Source of the DNA: Shewanella maritima
GTDB taxonomy: Bacteria > Pseudomonadota > Gammaproteobacteria > Enterobacterales > Shewanellaceae
Assembly: GCF_004295345.1 (NCBI RefSeq)
Contig: NZ_CP036200.1
Coordinates: 4,155,501 to 4,219,500, forward strand
DNA length: 64,000 nucleotides
Reading direction: 5' to 3'
Below are positions 19,790-30,459 of the stretch, in pieces. How positions within the stretch are numbered: the stretch's first letter is position 1; every line of letters begins with the position of its first letter. The translations under genes were made by a program, and so were the position numbers. Below the pieces are notes generated by a model. The model saw nothing but the letters and a program-made list of their open reading frames with translations. It ran no database searches and was not told the origin of the DNA.

Positions 19790-22700
19790 TTGACTTCTGG
19801 TCTTCATCCTCTTTCTAAAACTTTCCTCAACCAATGTTTCCAGCTTGATGCCGCTAACATCAGGCGTCGTTTGTTTCGTCTGAAAAAGCAGCAAGAAAAA
19901 CAACCAGACGAGCAAAAAAAGGTACAAGAAACAGCTAAGTTAGAAGAGCTAGCGCAAAAGGCATTTGAAAAGGCTAAGCTGCGTTTAGAAAACCGTCCGC
20001 AAATTAGTTACCCAGACGCGCTGCCAGTCTCGCAAAAGCGTGATGAAATTGCCGAGGCCATTGCCAATAATCAGGTCACCATTGTTGCGGGTGAAACAGG
20101 CTCGGGTAAAACTACTCAGCTACCTAAAATCTGTTTAGAACTTGGTTTAGGCTCGCGCGGTATGATTGGTCATACTCAGCCGCGTCGCCTTGCCGCGAGA
20201 AGCGTAGCTAACCGCGTTGCTGAAGAGCTAAATAGTCCGCTAGGTGAAGTGGTTGGCTTTAAAGTTCGATTTGCCGACGCGCTTAATGAAGACAGCTACA
20301 TCAAGTTGATGACTGATGGTATTTTGCTGGCCGAGCTAACCTCAGATAAATACCTGAACCAATACGACACTATTATTATCGATGAGGCCCACGAGCGTAG
20401 CCTTAACATCGACTTTATTCTTGGTTATTTAAAACAAGTACTGAAAAAACGCCCAGATTTAAAGGTTATCATTACCTCGGCGACCATTGATGTTGATAGA
20501 TTTTCAAAGCATTTCAACAATGCGCCAGTGATTGAAGTATCAGGCCGTACTTTCCCCGTTGAAACCCGTTATCGCCCACTGGTAAAAGATAACGAAGCCG
20601 ACCTTGATGTAACCGACGGCATTTTTGCAGCTGTTGATGAGCTAATGGCTGAAGGTCCGGGCGATATTCTTATCTTTATGAATGGTGAGCGCGAAATTCG
20701 CGACACTGCCGATATGCTGCGTAAACAGCAGTATCGTGATACTGAAATTCTGCCACTTTATGCACGTTTATCTTATGGCGAGCAGTCCAAGGTGTTTAAG
20801 TCTCATGTTGGTCGGCGCATTGTACTTGCGACCAACGTGGCTGAAACCTCGTTAACTGTGCCGGGTATTCGCTACGTAATTGACCCAGGTACCGCGCGCA
20901 TTAGTCGTTATAGCTACCGGACTAAAGTGCAGCGCCTGCCAATTGAGCCAGTTTCACAAGCCAGTGCTAATCAGCGTCAAGGTCGTTGTGGTCGTGTTGG
21001 CCCAGGTATTTGTATTCGCCTATATGACGAGCAAGATTTTCTAAGCCGCCCTCAATTTACCGACCCAGAAATTCTGCGTACCAATCTCGCGTCCGTTATC
21101 TTGCAGATGTTGGCGATTGGGCTGGGCGATATTGGCGCATTCCCATTTATTCAGCCGCCAGAGCAAAAGCATATTCGTGACGGTTTTTTGTTGCTTGAAG
21201 AGCTGCAAGCGGTGAAAAAGCGCAAAGCCGATCTAGTGCTGACGCCACTTGGTCGTAACTTATCTAAAATCCCGCTCGACCCGCGTCTTGCGCGCATGGT
21301 GATTGAGGCGAATGAGCTTGGCTGTTTACACGAAACCTTAGTTGTGACCTCGGGTTTGTCGATTCAAGATCCACGTGAGCGACCCATTGATAAAAAACAA
21401 GCTGCTGACGAATGCCATCGCCGCTTCAATGACAAAGACTCTGATTTTAGCAGTTGGTTATTGCTGTGGGATCATATTAAAGACTCTAAGCGTGAGTTAT
21501 CAGCAAGCCAATTTAGAAAGCGTTGCCGCGATGAATACTTAGCCTATTTGCGCGTACGTGAATGGCAAGACTTATATACTCAAACGCGCCAAGCAGTGCA
21601 TGACTTAAAGTGGAAGTTAAACGACAACGCCGCAGATTATGAGTCGCTGCATAAAGCGATTTTGTCTGGCCTGCTCAGCCACATCGGTTTTAAAGACAAT
21701 AACAACGAATACCTTGGGGCGCGTAATCGCCGCTTCTTTGTGTTCCCAGGCTCGCCGCTAGCCAAAAAAGGTCCTAAGTGGATTATGGCCGCCGAGCTTA
21801 CCGAAACCTCGCGCTTATTTGCTCGCTGCTGCGCTAAAATTCAGCCAGAGTGGCTTGAAGAGCTTGCGCCGCATCTAGTGAAAAAGAGTTACGCAGAGCC
21901 ACATTATGAGGCAAAACCTGCCAGTGTGGTCGCATTTGAGTCGCAGGTGCTTTATGGTCTGAGAATAGTGAATCGTCGTAAGGTGCAATATGGCCCAATT
22001 GAGCCAGTTGAAGCCCGTGAAATCTTTATTCGCAGTGCGCTAGCTGAGGGTGAACTACAAACCAAAGAAGCGTTTTTCGTTAAAAACCAAAAGCTGCGCA
22101 GCGATATTGAAGACTTAGAGCACAAGTCGCGCCGCCGCGATATTTTGGTAGACGATCAAGTGCTGGTGGACTTTTATGAGCCGCTAGTTCCTCAAGGTAT
22201 TTACAATGCACCGCTGTTCTTTAAGTGGTGGAAACAAGCTAAGCGTAAAACCCCAGAGCTGCTTGATTTTAATATCGAGCTGCTGATGAAGCGCGATGCC
22301 GACCATATCTCAGCGCTGGACTTCCCAGACGTGTGGCACAAGGGCAACCTTGGGCTTAAAGTAAGCTACAACTTTGAGCCAGGGCACGACGATGATGGCG
22401 TGTCGGTTCATATTCCAGTGGGTTTGCTCAATCAGGTTGATACCGATGATTTTGATTGGTTGGTGCCGGGGCTGCGGGAAGAGAAACTCACCGCATTAAT
22501 TAAGTCGCTGCCAAAGAATCTACGCCGTAATTTTGTGCCTGCACCCGACTACGCTAAAGCGTGTTTTCAGGCGATGAAACCATTTGAACTGCCCATGCTT
22601 GAGTCTATGTGTAAGCAACTTTTACGCATGTCGGGTACCCGCATCAATGTGGAAGATTTTGATTTAACTCAGCTGCCAACCCACTTAACCATTAACTTTA

Positions 22701-23677
22701 AGGTTGAAGATGACCGCGGCCGTTTGGTTAAACAAAGTCGTGACTTAGACACCTTAAAAGATTCGCTGCAAGGCGTGGTGGCAAAGGCTATTCGTAAGGT
22801 GGCAGATAGCGGTATTGAGCAGCAAAACATCAAAGAGTGGAGCTTTGGCAACCTGCCTAGCCTGTACCAAAAGCGCAAAGGCAACTATGAAGTGAAGGCC
22901 TTCCCAGCGCTGGTGGATAATAAAGATGATGTTAGCATTAAACTGTTTGACGACGAGCACGAAGCTATGCGTCATCACCGCGTGGGCTTGCGCCGCCTGC
23001 TGCTGATTAATATTCCATCTCCAGTGAAGCACCTGCAGCAAGCGCTGCCGAATAAAGCCAAACTGGCAATGTACTTTAACCCGTTTGGTCAGGTGCAGTT
23101 TTTAATTGAAGACATTATTAACGCCGCAGTGCAGCAATTGTTGGATGAAAAACAGCTTGATGTGCGTGATGCTGAGCAGTTCGATAAAGCCAAAGATTGG
23201 GTGAGGGCAGAGCTTAACCCAACCGCAGAGAAAATTGCCTTGAATGTTGAGCAAGTGCTCACGGTATACAACCGCATTAAAAAGCGCCTAAAAGGTAAGA
23301 TTAGCTTTGAAATCGCCTTTGCCATGAGCGACATACAAACTCAGCTCGATAAGTTGGTGTATAAAGGGTTTGTAGCTGATTGTGGCTGGCAGCGAGTGGC
23401 AGATATTCATCGCTACCTCCAAGCGATTGAGAACCGCCTTGATAAGCTGCCGGTTGATCCAACTCGTGATCGCCTGCACGCCCAAAGTGTCGCCAAAGTA
23501 CAAGATGCACTGGAGGCTACGCTAGCAAAAGTACCCAAGTCGCAACCTGTGCCGCAGGCATTAGTTGAAGCACGCTGGATGATTGAAGAATACCGTGTAT
23601 CTTGCTTTGCCCAAGTTTTAGGTACGGCTTATCCAATATCAGAAAAGCGGGTGATGAATCATATTAATTCTATTTAA
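19790..23677 (+). CDS. hrpA: ATP-dependent RNA helicase HrpA (DEAH)
   Basis: A 1295-residue DEAH-box helicase, full length for the family. Walker A GETGSGKTTQ starts at residue 101, DEAH is in IIIDEAHERSLN, motif III is SATID, and motif VI is QRQGRCGRVGPG. The winged-helix/ratchet region, OB fold and the long HrpA-specific C-terminal domain (DUF3418) follow. It unwinds RNA 3'-5' and in E. coli rescues stalled ribosomes and processes mRNA. The start is TTG 19790 with SD AAGGGA at 19777-19782; no ATG lies near. It is followed by a terminator. Confidence 0.95.
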   Translation: MTSGLHPLSKTFLNQCFQLDAANIRRRLFRLKKQQEKQPDEQKKVQETAKLEELAQKAFEKAKLRLENRPQISYPDALPVSQKRDEIAEAIANNQVTIVAGETGSGKTTQLPKICLELGLGSRGMIGHTQPRRLAARSVANRVAEELNSPLGEVVGFKVRFADALNEDSYIKLMTDGILLAELTSDKYLNQYDTIIIDEAHERSLNIDFILGYLKQVLKKRPDLKVIITSATIDVDRFSKHFNNAPVIEVSGRTFPVETRYRPLVKDNEADLDVTDGIFAAVDELMAEGPGDILIFMNGEREIRDTADMLRKQQYRDTEILPLYARLSYGEQSKVFKSHVGRRIVLATNVAETSLTVPGIRYVIDPGTARISRYSYRTKVQRLPIEPVSQASANQRQGRCGRVGPGICIRLYDEQDFLSRPQFTDPEILRTNLASVILQMLAIGLGDIGAFPFIQPPEQKHIRDGFLLLEELQAVKKRKADLVLTPLGRNLSKIPLDPRLARMVIEANELGCLHETLVVTSGLSIQDPRERPIDKKQAADECHRRFNDKDSDFSSWLLLWDHIKDSKRELSASQFRKRCRDEYLAYLRVREWQDLYTQTRQAVHDLKWKLNDNAADYESLHKAILSGLLSHIGFKDNNNEYLGARNRRFFVFPGSPLAKKGPKWIMAAELTETSRLFARCCAKIQPEWLEELAPHLVKKSYAEPHYEAKPASVVAFESQVLYGLRIVNRRKVQYGPIEPVEAREIFIRSALAEGELQTKEAFFVKNQKLRSDIEDLEHKSRRRDILVDDQVLVDFYEPLVPQGIYNAPLFFKWWKQAKRKTPELLDFNIELLMKRDADHISALDFPDVWHKGNLGLKVSYNFEPGHDDDGVSVHIPVGLLNQVDTDDFDWLVPGLREEKLTALIKSLPKNLRRNFVPAPDYAKACFQAMKPFELPMLESMCKQLLRMSGTRINVEDFDLTQLPTHLTINFKVEDDRGRLVKQSRDLDTLKDSLQGVVAKAIRKVADSGIEQQNIKEWSFGNLPSLYQKRKGNYEVKAFPALVDNKDDVSIKLFDDEHEAMRHHRVGLRRLLLINIPSPVKHLQQALPNKAKLAMYFNPFGQVQFLIEDIINAAVQQLLDEKQLDVRDAEQFDKAKDWVRAELNPTAEKIALNVEQVLTVYNRIKKRLKGKISFEIAFAMSDIQTQLDKLVYKGFVADCGWQRVADIHRYLQAIENRLDKLPVDPTRDRLHAQSVAKVQDALEATLAKVPKSQPVPQALVEARWMIEEYRVSCFAQVLGTAYPISEKRVMNHINSI

Positions 23678-23712
23678 AACATAGAATTAATGATTTAAAG
23701 CATTTGAAAGCA

Positions 23713-23745
23713 AAAAGGGAGTCGCTATCAGCGACTCCCTTTTGT
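23713..23745. terminator. Bidirectional terminator between hrpA and the convergent gene
   Basis: AAAAAGGGAGTCGCT pairs with AGCGACTCCCTTTT, flanked by A and T tracts, so it can serve both strands. Confidence 0.88.
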
Positions 23746-23763
23746 GTATTTGATTAGCCTGAT

Positions 23764-24107
23764 TTATCTATATAAGTGCAGTTCGCGGCGGCGCTTTTGA
23801 AAGCCTGAGCAGCAGTAAGCGGCAAATAACGTAAAGATAATAACAGTTGCCATAATAAGTGCGAGGCGCTGCCATGGGGTGTCCATCGCCATGCGCATAT
23901 TAATGAACTCAAAGGTTGATACCCCCAAACCAATACGCTGCTGGCAATAAGACCAAGTTGCATGATCAGGTTACTTAACCTGTGCCTAAAGGCGATAAAT
24001 AGTGGCATTGCAGCAGACAAAGCGGCAATTTCAACTTCGCCGTAACGCAAAAAATGTGCGCCAATGAGTAAGTAGGCTAATGTAACTATGATGACTCGCC
24101 ACCACAT
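23764..24107 (-). pseudogene. Small inner-membrane protein gene, frameshifted
   Basis: The annotated-length frame (stop near 23754) begins as a membrane protein, IIVTLAYLLIGAHFLRYGE ... LIMQLGLIASSVLVWG, then turns into an unlikely low-quality tail. Shifting by one base at the five-C run 23922-23926 (G run on the coding strand) gives a natural continuation: STFEFINMRMAMDTPWQR, then a third helix LALIMATVIIFTLFAAY and a basic tail KRRRELHLYR, stopping at 23764. The restored protein has about 114 residues. Function unknown. The break is either a real mutation or a homopolymer sequencing error. Confidence 0.65.
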
Positions 24108-24446
24108 AATGAGTTCCTCGCAGTAATTATTGTCGTTGTTATCCTGCGCTCCCGAAGTACCTCAGCAGCTGAGATTAGTTTTGGTTAATCGCAGCGCTAC
24201 AATCAGAGCTAGAACAAAACAGCCAACACCATAAAAGGTTTGAGGTGGCTATTCTGTATATCTGTTCACACTTTGATACACCTTGTGTAAATAAGTTCCA
24301 TAAAATGTGCAAATTTTGAACTTGATCGCCAGAGGATCGCAATTCAGTTGTTATTGAGGAACATGCCCAGATGCAAATCTACTTTCAATGACACGCGCAC
24401 ATGGTTATCATCGCAACCATTAAAGTTTAAGAGTCACAAGAGTGTT

Positions 24447-25046
24447 ATGAAATTCAGTCCATTAGTTGATGAGCTAATCCATGCGTTAAAAATGCTACCG
24501 GGCGTAGGCCCTAAATCTGCGCAGCGTATGGCTTTTCAACTACTAGAGCGTGAGCGCAAAGGTGGGTTACAACTGGCTGAGGCGCTGCAACGAGCCATGT
24601 CAGATGTGGGGCATTGCAGTAGTTGCCGCACCTTTACCGAAGAAGACCAATGCAGCATTTGCACTAGTGCTAAGCGTGGTATGTCAGGGCAAATTTGTGT
24701 GGTAGAAACACCCGCTGACGTACTTGCCATTGAAACTGGCGGCCACTTCACCGGGCGTTATTTTGTATTGCATGGCCATTTGTCACCACTTGATGGTATT
24801 GGCCCAGACGAGCTTGGACTGTCGTTACTTGAGCAGCAATTGGCAAGTGAAGATGTTAGCGAGCTTATTCTGGCTACCAACCCTACAGTTGAAGGGGATG
24901 CTACGGCGAACTTTATTGCCGATATCGCCCGCAAGCATGAGGTGAAAGTCAGCCGTATTGCTCACGGCGTGCCTGTTGGCGGCGAGCTTGAGTATGTTGA
25001 TAGCACCACACTTGCGTTATCGTTCAATGGGCGCTTACCGCTGTAG
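24447..25046 (+). CDS. recR: Recombination mediator protein RecR
   Basis: 199 residues, the usual RecR length. Features in order: the helix-hairpin-helix [13 protein letters not shown], the C4 zinc finger [16 protein letters not shown], and the Toprim domain ([14 protein letters not shown] ... [17 protein letters not shown]). RecR works with RecFO to load RecA on gapped DNA. The upstream in-frame start at 24348 would add 33 atypical residues; ATG 24447 gives the conserved [10 protein letters not shown]. In many Gammaproteobacteria dnaX and ybaB precede recR; here they do not, although htpG follows as usual. Confidence 0.95.
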   Translation: MKFSPLVDELIHALKMLPGVGPKSAQRMAFQLLERERKGGLQLAEALQRAMSDVGHCSSCRTFTEEDQCSICTSAKRGMSGQICVVETPADVLAIETGGHFTGRYFVLHGHLSPLDGIGPDELGLSLLEQQLASEDVSELILATNPTVEGDATANFIADIARKHEVKVSRIAHGVPVGGELEYVDSTTLALSFNGRLPL

Positions 25047-25086
25047 CTTTCGCCTTTGTTGTAAGTCCTTGTTCATCACATCAACA

Positions 25087-25137
25087 AACATCATTAGCTC
25101 AAGCTTCAACCTAATTGCAGGTTAATGATGTTTTTTT
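25087..25137 (+). terminator. Probable terminator of recR
   Basis: AACATCATTA (25087-25096) pairs with TAATGATGTT (25123-25132) and is followed by T7. Confidence 0.75.
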
Positions 25138-25157
25138 ATGCAAAAGAAAAATTTTCC

Positions 25158-25183
25158 CTTGAAAAGTGATTTTGCGCACCCAT
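25158..25183 (+). promoter_or_regulatory. Sigma-32 heat-shock promoter of htpG
   Basis: CTTGAAA (25158-25164), a 14-bp spacer and CCCAT (25179-25183) match the RpoH consensus almost perfectly, about 130 bp before the htpG start. Confidence 0.82.
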
Positions 25184-25311
25184 CTCTGGTTTAACTTAAA
25201 AATTTTGTCGCGTTGTCTGTTCTCTGAATATGTCTCTGAGCATATCGCTGAACTTTTCAATGAATAAGGCTGCGCAAGTACAACCTAACATGTAAACCAA
25301 GGGATAATTTC

Positions 25312-27225
25312 ATGTCACAGCAAGAAACTCATGGCTTTCAAACCGAAGTAAAGCAACTCCTACATTTGATGATCCACTCTTTATATTCAAATAAAGAGAT
25401 TTTCTTACGTGAGCTTGTGTCTAACGCGGCCGATGCTGCAGACAAATTACGTTACCTTGCACTTAGCAATGACAGCTTATATGAAGGTGATGGTGAACTG
25501 CGCGTTCGCATCAGTGCTGACAAAGAAAAAGGCACAGTGACCATTAGCGATAATGGTATTGGTATGACCCGTGACGGCGTGATTGAGCACCTAGGTACCA
25601 TTGCCAAATCTGGCACTAAAGAGTTCTTTAACAACCTATCTGGCGAAGCGTCAAAAGACTCTCAGCTAATTGGTCAGTTCGGTGTGGGCTTCTACTCAGC
25701 ATTCATTGTTGCTAAAAAGGTGACTGTACGTACTCGCGCGGCAGGTACTGATGTTGCACACGGCGTATTGTGGGAGTCAGAAGGTGAAGGTTCATTCAAT
25801 GTTGAAACCATCACTAAGAACGAGCGTGGTACTGAAATTACGCTTCACCTACGTGATGAAGAAACCGAATTTGCTGACGACTTCCGTCTACGCTCTATCA
25901 TTACTAAGTACTCAGATCATATCTCAGTACCGGTAGAAATGTTCGAAGAGGGTACACCTGAGTCTGAAGGTCCTGACGGCGAGAAAATCGAAGCGACTGA
26001 AGGCGCTTGGAAAGCGATGAACAAAGCTACCGCGCTTTGGACTCGTAGCAAGTCAGACATTAGCGATGAAGAATACCAAGAATTCTACAAGCACATTTCA
26101 CACGACTACAGCGATGCGCTGAAGTGGAGCCACAACCGCGTTGAAGGTAAGCAAGAGTACACAAGCTTGCTTTACATTCCGAAAAAAGCGCCATTTGATA
26201 TGTGGAACCGCGACAGTAAGCATGGTCTAAAACTGTTTGTTCAACGCGTGTTCATCATGGATGACGCCGAGCAGTTTATGCCAACTTACCTACGTTTTGT
26301 GAAAGGTCTTATCGACTCAAACGACCTACCACTAAACGTGTCGCGTGAAATTTTACAAGACAACCAAATTACTAAAGCATTGCGTCAAGGTATGACTAAG
26401 CGCGTACTTGGCATGCTTGAGAAAATGGCTAAAAACGAGCCAGAGCAATATCAAGAGTTCTGGGCTGAGTTTGGTCAAGTGTTAAAAGAAGGCCCAGCGG
26501 AAGACTTTGCTAACAAAGAAAAAATTGCTGGCCTACTGCGCTTTGCATCTACTAACGACAACAGCGCAGCAACGACTGTATCGCTAGATGACTACATCGA
26601 GCGCATGAAAGAAGGTCAAGATAAGATCTACTACATTGTTGCGGACAGTCATGAAGCTGCAGTAAACAGTCCGCACCTTGAGCTTCTGCGCAAGAAGGGT
26701 ATCGAAGTGCTACTAATGTCAGAACGTATCGATGAGTGGCTAATCAACCACTTAACTGAATACAAAGACAAGAAGATGCACTCTGTGACTCGCGGCGACC
26801 TAGAACTAGGTGAGCTAGAGGACGAGGCAGACAAGCAAGAGCAAGAAAAGGTTGCTGAAGAAGCTAAGCCACTGGTTGAGCGAGTTAAAGAAGCACTCAA
26901 AGACAAAGTAACTGAGGTTAAAGTTACCACTCGTCTAACCGACACGCCTGCGTGTGTGGTTGCCGGTGAAGGTGAAATGTCGACTCAAATGATCAAGCTA
27001 ATGCAAGCTGCAGGTCAGCCTGTACCTGAGTCTAAGCCAACGTTTGAGATCAACCCAACTCACCCATTGGTTGAGCGCTTAAACAACGAGCCAGACGAAG
27101 AGCTATTTGCAGATTGGGCGAACTTGCTACTGCAACAAGCGTTACTGTCTGAAAAAGGTAGCCTGGCTGATCCATCAGCATTCATTAAGCTAATGAACCA
27201 AATGCTAATGGCTGGCCTAAAATAA
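25312..27225 (+). CDS. htpG: Molecular chaperone HtpG (Hsp90)
   Basis: 637 residues, full-length bacterial Hsp90. The N-terminal GHKL ATPase domain has [26 protein letters not shown] and [14 protein letters not shown]; the middle domain has [14 protein letters not shown] and NVSREILQ; the C-terminal dimerisation domain ends in [11 protein letters not shown]. It is a cytosolic ATP-dependent chaperone for client folding under stress. SD AAGGGA precedes the ATG. A sigma-32 promoter upstream and a terminator downstream make it a single heat-shock unit. Confidence 0.97.
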   Translation: MSQQETHGFQTEVKQLLHLMIHSLYSNKEIFLRELVSNAADAADKLRYLALSNDSLYEGDGELRVRISADKEKGTVTISDNGIGMTRDGVIEHLGTIAKSGTKEFFNNLSGEASKDSQLIGQFGVGFYSAFIVAKKVTVRTRAAGTDVAHGVLWESEGEGSFNVETITKNERGTEITLHLRDEETEFADDFRLRSIITKYSDHISVPVEMFEEGTPESEGPDGEKIEATEGAWKAMNKATALWTRSKSDISDEEYQEFYKHISHDYSDALKWSHNRVEGKQEYTSLLYIPKKAPFDMWNRDSKHGLKLFVQRVFIMDDAEQFMPTYLRFVKGLIDSNDLPLNVSREILQDNQITKALRQGMTKRVLGMLEKMAKNEPEQYQEFWAEFGQVLKEGPAEDFANKEKIAGLLRFASTNDNSAATTVSLDDYIERMKEGQDKIYYIVADSHEAAVNSPHLELLRKKGIEVLLMSERIDEWLINHLTEYKDKKMHSVTRGDLELGELEDEADKQEQEKVAEEAKPLVERVKEALKDKVTEVKVTTRLTDTPACVVAGEGEMSTQMIKLMQAAGQPVPESKPTFEINPTHPLVERLNNEPDEELFADWANLLLQQALLSEKGSLADPSAFIKLMNQMLMAGLK

Positions 27226-27241
27226 ACTAGCGTTGAAAGAT

Positions 27242-27273
27242 AAAAGCGGACTATGTTCCGCTTTTGTTTTTTT
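27242..27273 (+). terminator. Rho-independent terminator of htpG
   Basis: AAAAGCGGA and TCCGCTTTT form a stem followed by a T tract. Confidence 0.9.
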
Positions 27274-27350
27274 AGAATTAGTGCTTTTGTTTATCTGAAC
27301 ATCAGATTCTCTATAATTAACCTATGTGAACAACAATCATAAGGATTGAA

Positions 27351-28211
27351 ATGGAACACATACTGCACCTGACTAAAGAAAACATTCAGCAAGTTGTCGA
27401 TGCCTCAATGGAAAAAATGGTCGTAATGACCTTTTGGGCGCAGCAGCATGATGAAAGTGTGCAACTACAAAGTCTGCTAGAGCAAATTGCGCTAGAGCAG
27501 CAAGGTCGCTTTATTCTGGCAAAAGTCAATTGCGAGAGCGAACCTGAAATCGCCCAATACTTCCAAATTCAAAGCCTGCCAACTACGCTGCTACTTGATA
27601 AAGGTCGCCCTGTTGATGGTTTTGCAGGTAGCCAAAGCAGCGATGAAATTAAAACGCTACTTGATAAACACTTGCCTGCTGTTTGGGAAGGCCCATTTAA
27701 TGACATCAAAACTAAACTTGCTGATGGTAATCTGCCACCAGAAGAGCTAAGCGATGCCATTACAGCGCTTAAACAAGTCCATGTGGAGTCAGGTGAGCGA
27801 GCAGATGTAGCACTGGTGCTAGCAGATGTTTACCTAATGAATGGCTCACTTGAAGAGGCTAAGGCACTGCTAGATGCGATTGGTTTAGCCGATCAAGACA
27901 GCTACTACCAAAACCTTATGGCAAAGCTTGCTCTGGCTGAAGAGGCGGCAGACACGCCTGAAATTCGTAATTTAGCAGCGCAATACCAACAAAGTGGTGA
28001 TGCACAAGTCGCGATCGCCTTAGGTAAAGCGCTACACGCCGCGCAGCGAAATGACGAAGCACTAGAAGTATTATTCGCTATCTTGAAAAAAGATCTCAGC
28101 GCAGAAGATGGTCAAGTTAAACAAGCCTTTATGGAAATTTTAACCGCCATAGGTCAGGGCAACGCCTTGGCTAATCAATATCGCCGCCAGTTATATACCT
28201 TGCTGTATTAA
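27351..28211 (+). CDS. cnoX: Chaperedoxin CnoX (YbbN), thioredoxin-like/TPR co-chaperone
   Basis: 286 residues. The N-terminal thioredoxin fold (residues ~1-108) keeps the cis-Pro loop (SLPTTLLL) but the active-site CxxC is replaced: FWAQQHDES. The C-terminal ~170 residues form TPR-like helices (DVALVLADVYLMNGSLEEAKALL). This architecture is that of YbbN/CnoX, which in E. coli holds client proteins and hands them to GroEL/DnaK and cannot reduce disulfides. Position between htpG and adk fits a stress-folding role. SD AAGGA precedes the ATG. Confidence 0.88.
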   Translation: MEHILHLTKENIQQVVDASMEKMVVMTFWAQQHDESVQLQSLLEQIALEQQGRFILAKVNCESEPEIAQYFQIQSLPTTLLLDKGRPVDGFAGSQSSDEIKTLLDKHLPAVWEGPFNDIKTKLADGNLPPEELSDAITALKQVHVESGERADVALVLADVYLMNGSLEEAKALLDAIGLADQDSYYQNLMAKLALAEEAADTPEIRNLAAQYQQSGDAQVAIALGKALHAAQRNDEALEVLFAILKKDLSAEDGQVKQAFMEILTAIGQGNALANQYRRQLYTLLY

Positions 28212-28238
28212 ACACTCGCTTAATTGATTCAGATCATC

Positions 28239-28268
28239 AGCCATTAGATATAGGTCTAATGGCTTTAT
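28239..28268 (+). terminator. Probable terminator of cnoX
   Basis: AGCCATTAGA (28239-28248) pairs with TCTAATGGCT (28255-28264) and is followed by a short TT run; the T tract is weak. Confidence 0.55.
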
Positions 28269-28316
28269 GAAACTGCTATGATCGCTGCGAGAAATGTGCG
28301 AAAATCGCCGCCCTAA

Positions 28317-29009
<693 letters not shown>

Positions 29010-29036
29010 TTAGCGTAAACGCTTAAATTACTGACT

Positions 29037-29064
29037 AAAAAGCCTGCATCATGCAGGCTTTTTT
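29037..29064 (+). terminator. Rho-independent terminator of adk
   Basis: AGCCTGCAT / ATGCAGGCT stem with A and T tracts on the two sides. Confidence 0.92.
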
Positions 29065-29123
29065 GCGTTTGGCGGTTTTAATTTAATTGAGTTTGGCTGA
29101 GTTGTTTGTTGATTTACTTGTTT

Positions 29124-29214
<91 letters not shown>

Positions 29215-29726
29215 ATCTAGCTTAAGTTGGCTTTTGTTGTTGAGCTATCAGCACTCCTTTTGAAAGATGCCGTGAATACTTCCCCTCTTAGTTTCACAAG
29301 AGTGCTTTACGCTGGCATCCATGCCAGCAAAGATTTCGCCAGGATAAGCGATAGCTCGTAGTAGCTGTTGTTTAAACAATCCATCAATCGATGACAGTGT
29401 TGTTGTTGTGTTTTTATACAGGTTTAATTTTAAAGCAGGAAACAGCGCTAATCGCTTCTCGTTATGTAAGTGACAAAATTCTCGGTTTACAAAATGAAAT
29501 ACTGTTAAATTACTGATTCTTATAGTGTTACTCAGTTGTCATTATTTACATAACGAGACCTGATAATTCTCGGTTAAGTAAATTCTCGGTTTCTCCTGTA
29601 GCTAGCTGCTATTGCTGTTAGTTGATGATGCTGGTAAGTTATTGGAATTATTAATTAAAAAACGTGTATCGGTTTGAGTTTCGGCTAAATGTTAATGGAT
29701 TAATTCGGAATTCCCGCTAATACGCT
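29215..29726. other. Non-coding leader of the cassette array with inverted and direct repeats
   Basis: About 510 bases with no credible ORF. It contains a perfect 13-bp inverted repeat, TCTCGTTATGTAA (29457-29469) and TTACATAACGAGA (29546-29558), and three direct copies of AATTCTCGGTT (29477, 29565, 29581). An integron would have attI, its cassette promoter and a divergent intI here; no integrase or fragment of one is visible. Confidence 0.6.
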
Positions 29727-29733
29727 GTTAGGT
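29727..29733 (+). other. Cassette-boundary core site (GTTAGGT) at the left end of the array
   Basis: GTTAGGT matches the GTTRRRY core where cassettes join and sits 15 bp before the first cassette SD. No R'' partner is convincing upstream, so this may be the attI-side junction or the right end of a decayed attC. Confidence 0.45.
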
Positions 29734-29748
29734 ATACAAGGAAGATAG

Positions 29749-30015
29749 GTGCCAATTTACATTAAAGTCGAAGGTTCAGAGGAAACGATCGCCACGTTGT
29801 CAAAAGGTGTTTGGGATCTTCCATCTCAAATAAAGGAACTAGAATCTTGGATTTTTGAAAACTCATCAAATCTTCCTTCTTCAAATTACATCGCTGATGT
29901 TGGTTTCAGCATCAGAGAAAATGCTTGCGGTGGCGGAGCTATTCTCTCACCTAAGGCTATGAGTCTAATGGGAAAGCTAGGTGTAAAATTGTACTTATCT
30001 GAGTACGGTGAGTAA
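29749..30015 (+). CDS. Cassette 1 protein, possibly DUF4279-like
   Basis: 88 residues from GTG 29749, with SD AAGGAAGA at 29738-29745. The chain has VWDLPSQIKELESWIFE in the middle and LSPKAMSLMGKLGVKLYLSEYG at the end, a layout reminiscent of DUF4279 proteins, which are common in integron cassettes and carry no known activity. It is cytoplasmic, with no signal or helix. It is followed within 6 bp by an attC site, which is the best evidence that it is a cassette gene. Confidence 0.6.
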   Translation: MPIYIKVEGSEETIATLSKGVWDLPSQIKELESWIFENSSNLPSSNYIADVGFSIRENACGGGAILSPKAMSLMGKLGVKLYLSEYGE

Positions 30016-30020
30016 TGTAT

Positions 30021-30125
30021 ACCTAACAAGCGCATTAAGTGACGGGACTGCTAAAGTTTGGCTCGGTTTCGCTTCGCTACACAAGTTTAGCCAAACATTA
30101 TCAGCCCCTTATGCGGGCGTTATAT
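30021..30125 (+). repeat. attC site 1 (cassette recombination site)
   Basis: R'' ACCTAAC at 30021 and R' GTTATAT at 30119-30125. Between them lies an imperfect palindrome (CGCATTAAG/CTTATGCG, GACTGCTAA/TTATCAGCC, AGTTTGGCT/AGCCAAAC), the fold bound by IntI. 105 bp. Confidence 0.88.
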
Positions 30126-30141
30126 TTACTTCGGAAATGTC

Positions 30142-30459
30142 GTGATTAATATAGAGAAGCTACATCTAGATAGGTGGCTTAAATTAAAAAACAAAAAAGA
30201 ATTATCTTTATTTGAAGCTTTAAAGCTTCAGCATCCATTGTTTTACCTTTATCTGATCGTTGCACTATTCACACCATTAGTCGCTTCCAATTTTTATGAA
30301 TTTAGCTCTTTTCTGAAAGGTGTTTATATTGGGTTTTTACTTTGTCTCGTTTTGGTAGTTTATGCTTTATTAAATCGTTCAAGTAAGTTAATTCCAATTC
30401 AGCTTAAATATCTAGATTGGGATAAAGTTGAAAACGCTGATAAGCTCAATAAAAAGTAA
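30142..30459 (+). CDS. Cassette 2 small membrane protein, unknown function
   Basis: 105 residues from GTG 30142; an overlapping ATG at 30138 is out of frame and stops at once. There are two hydrophobic helices (LFYLYLIVALFTPLVA and GVYIGFLLCLVLVVYALL) flanked by a Lys-rich N-terminus and a charged C-terminus. I do not recognise the family. It begins 22 bp after the R' core of attC 1 and ends at attC 2, as expected for a single-gene cassette. Confidence 0.6.
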   Translation: MINIEKLHLDRWLKLKNKKELSLFEALKLQHPLFYLYLIVALFTPLVASNFYEFSSFLKGVYIGFLLCLVLVVYALLNRSSKLIPIQLKYLDWDKVENADKLNKK

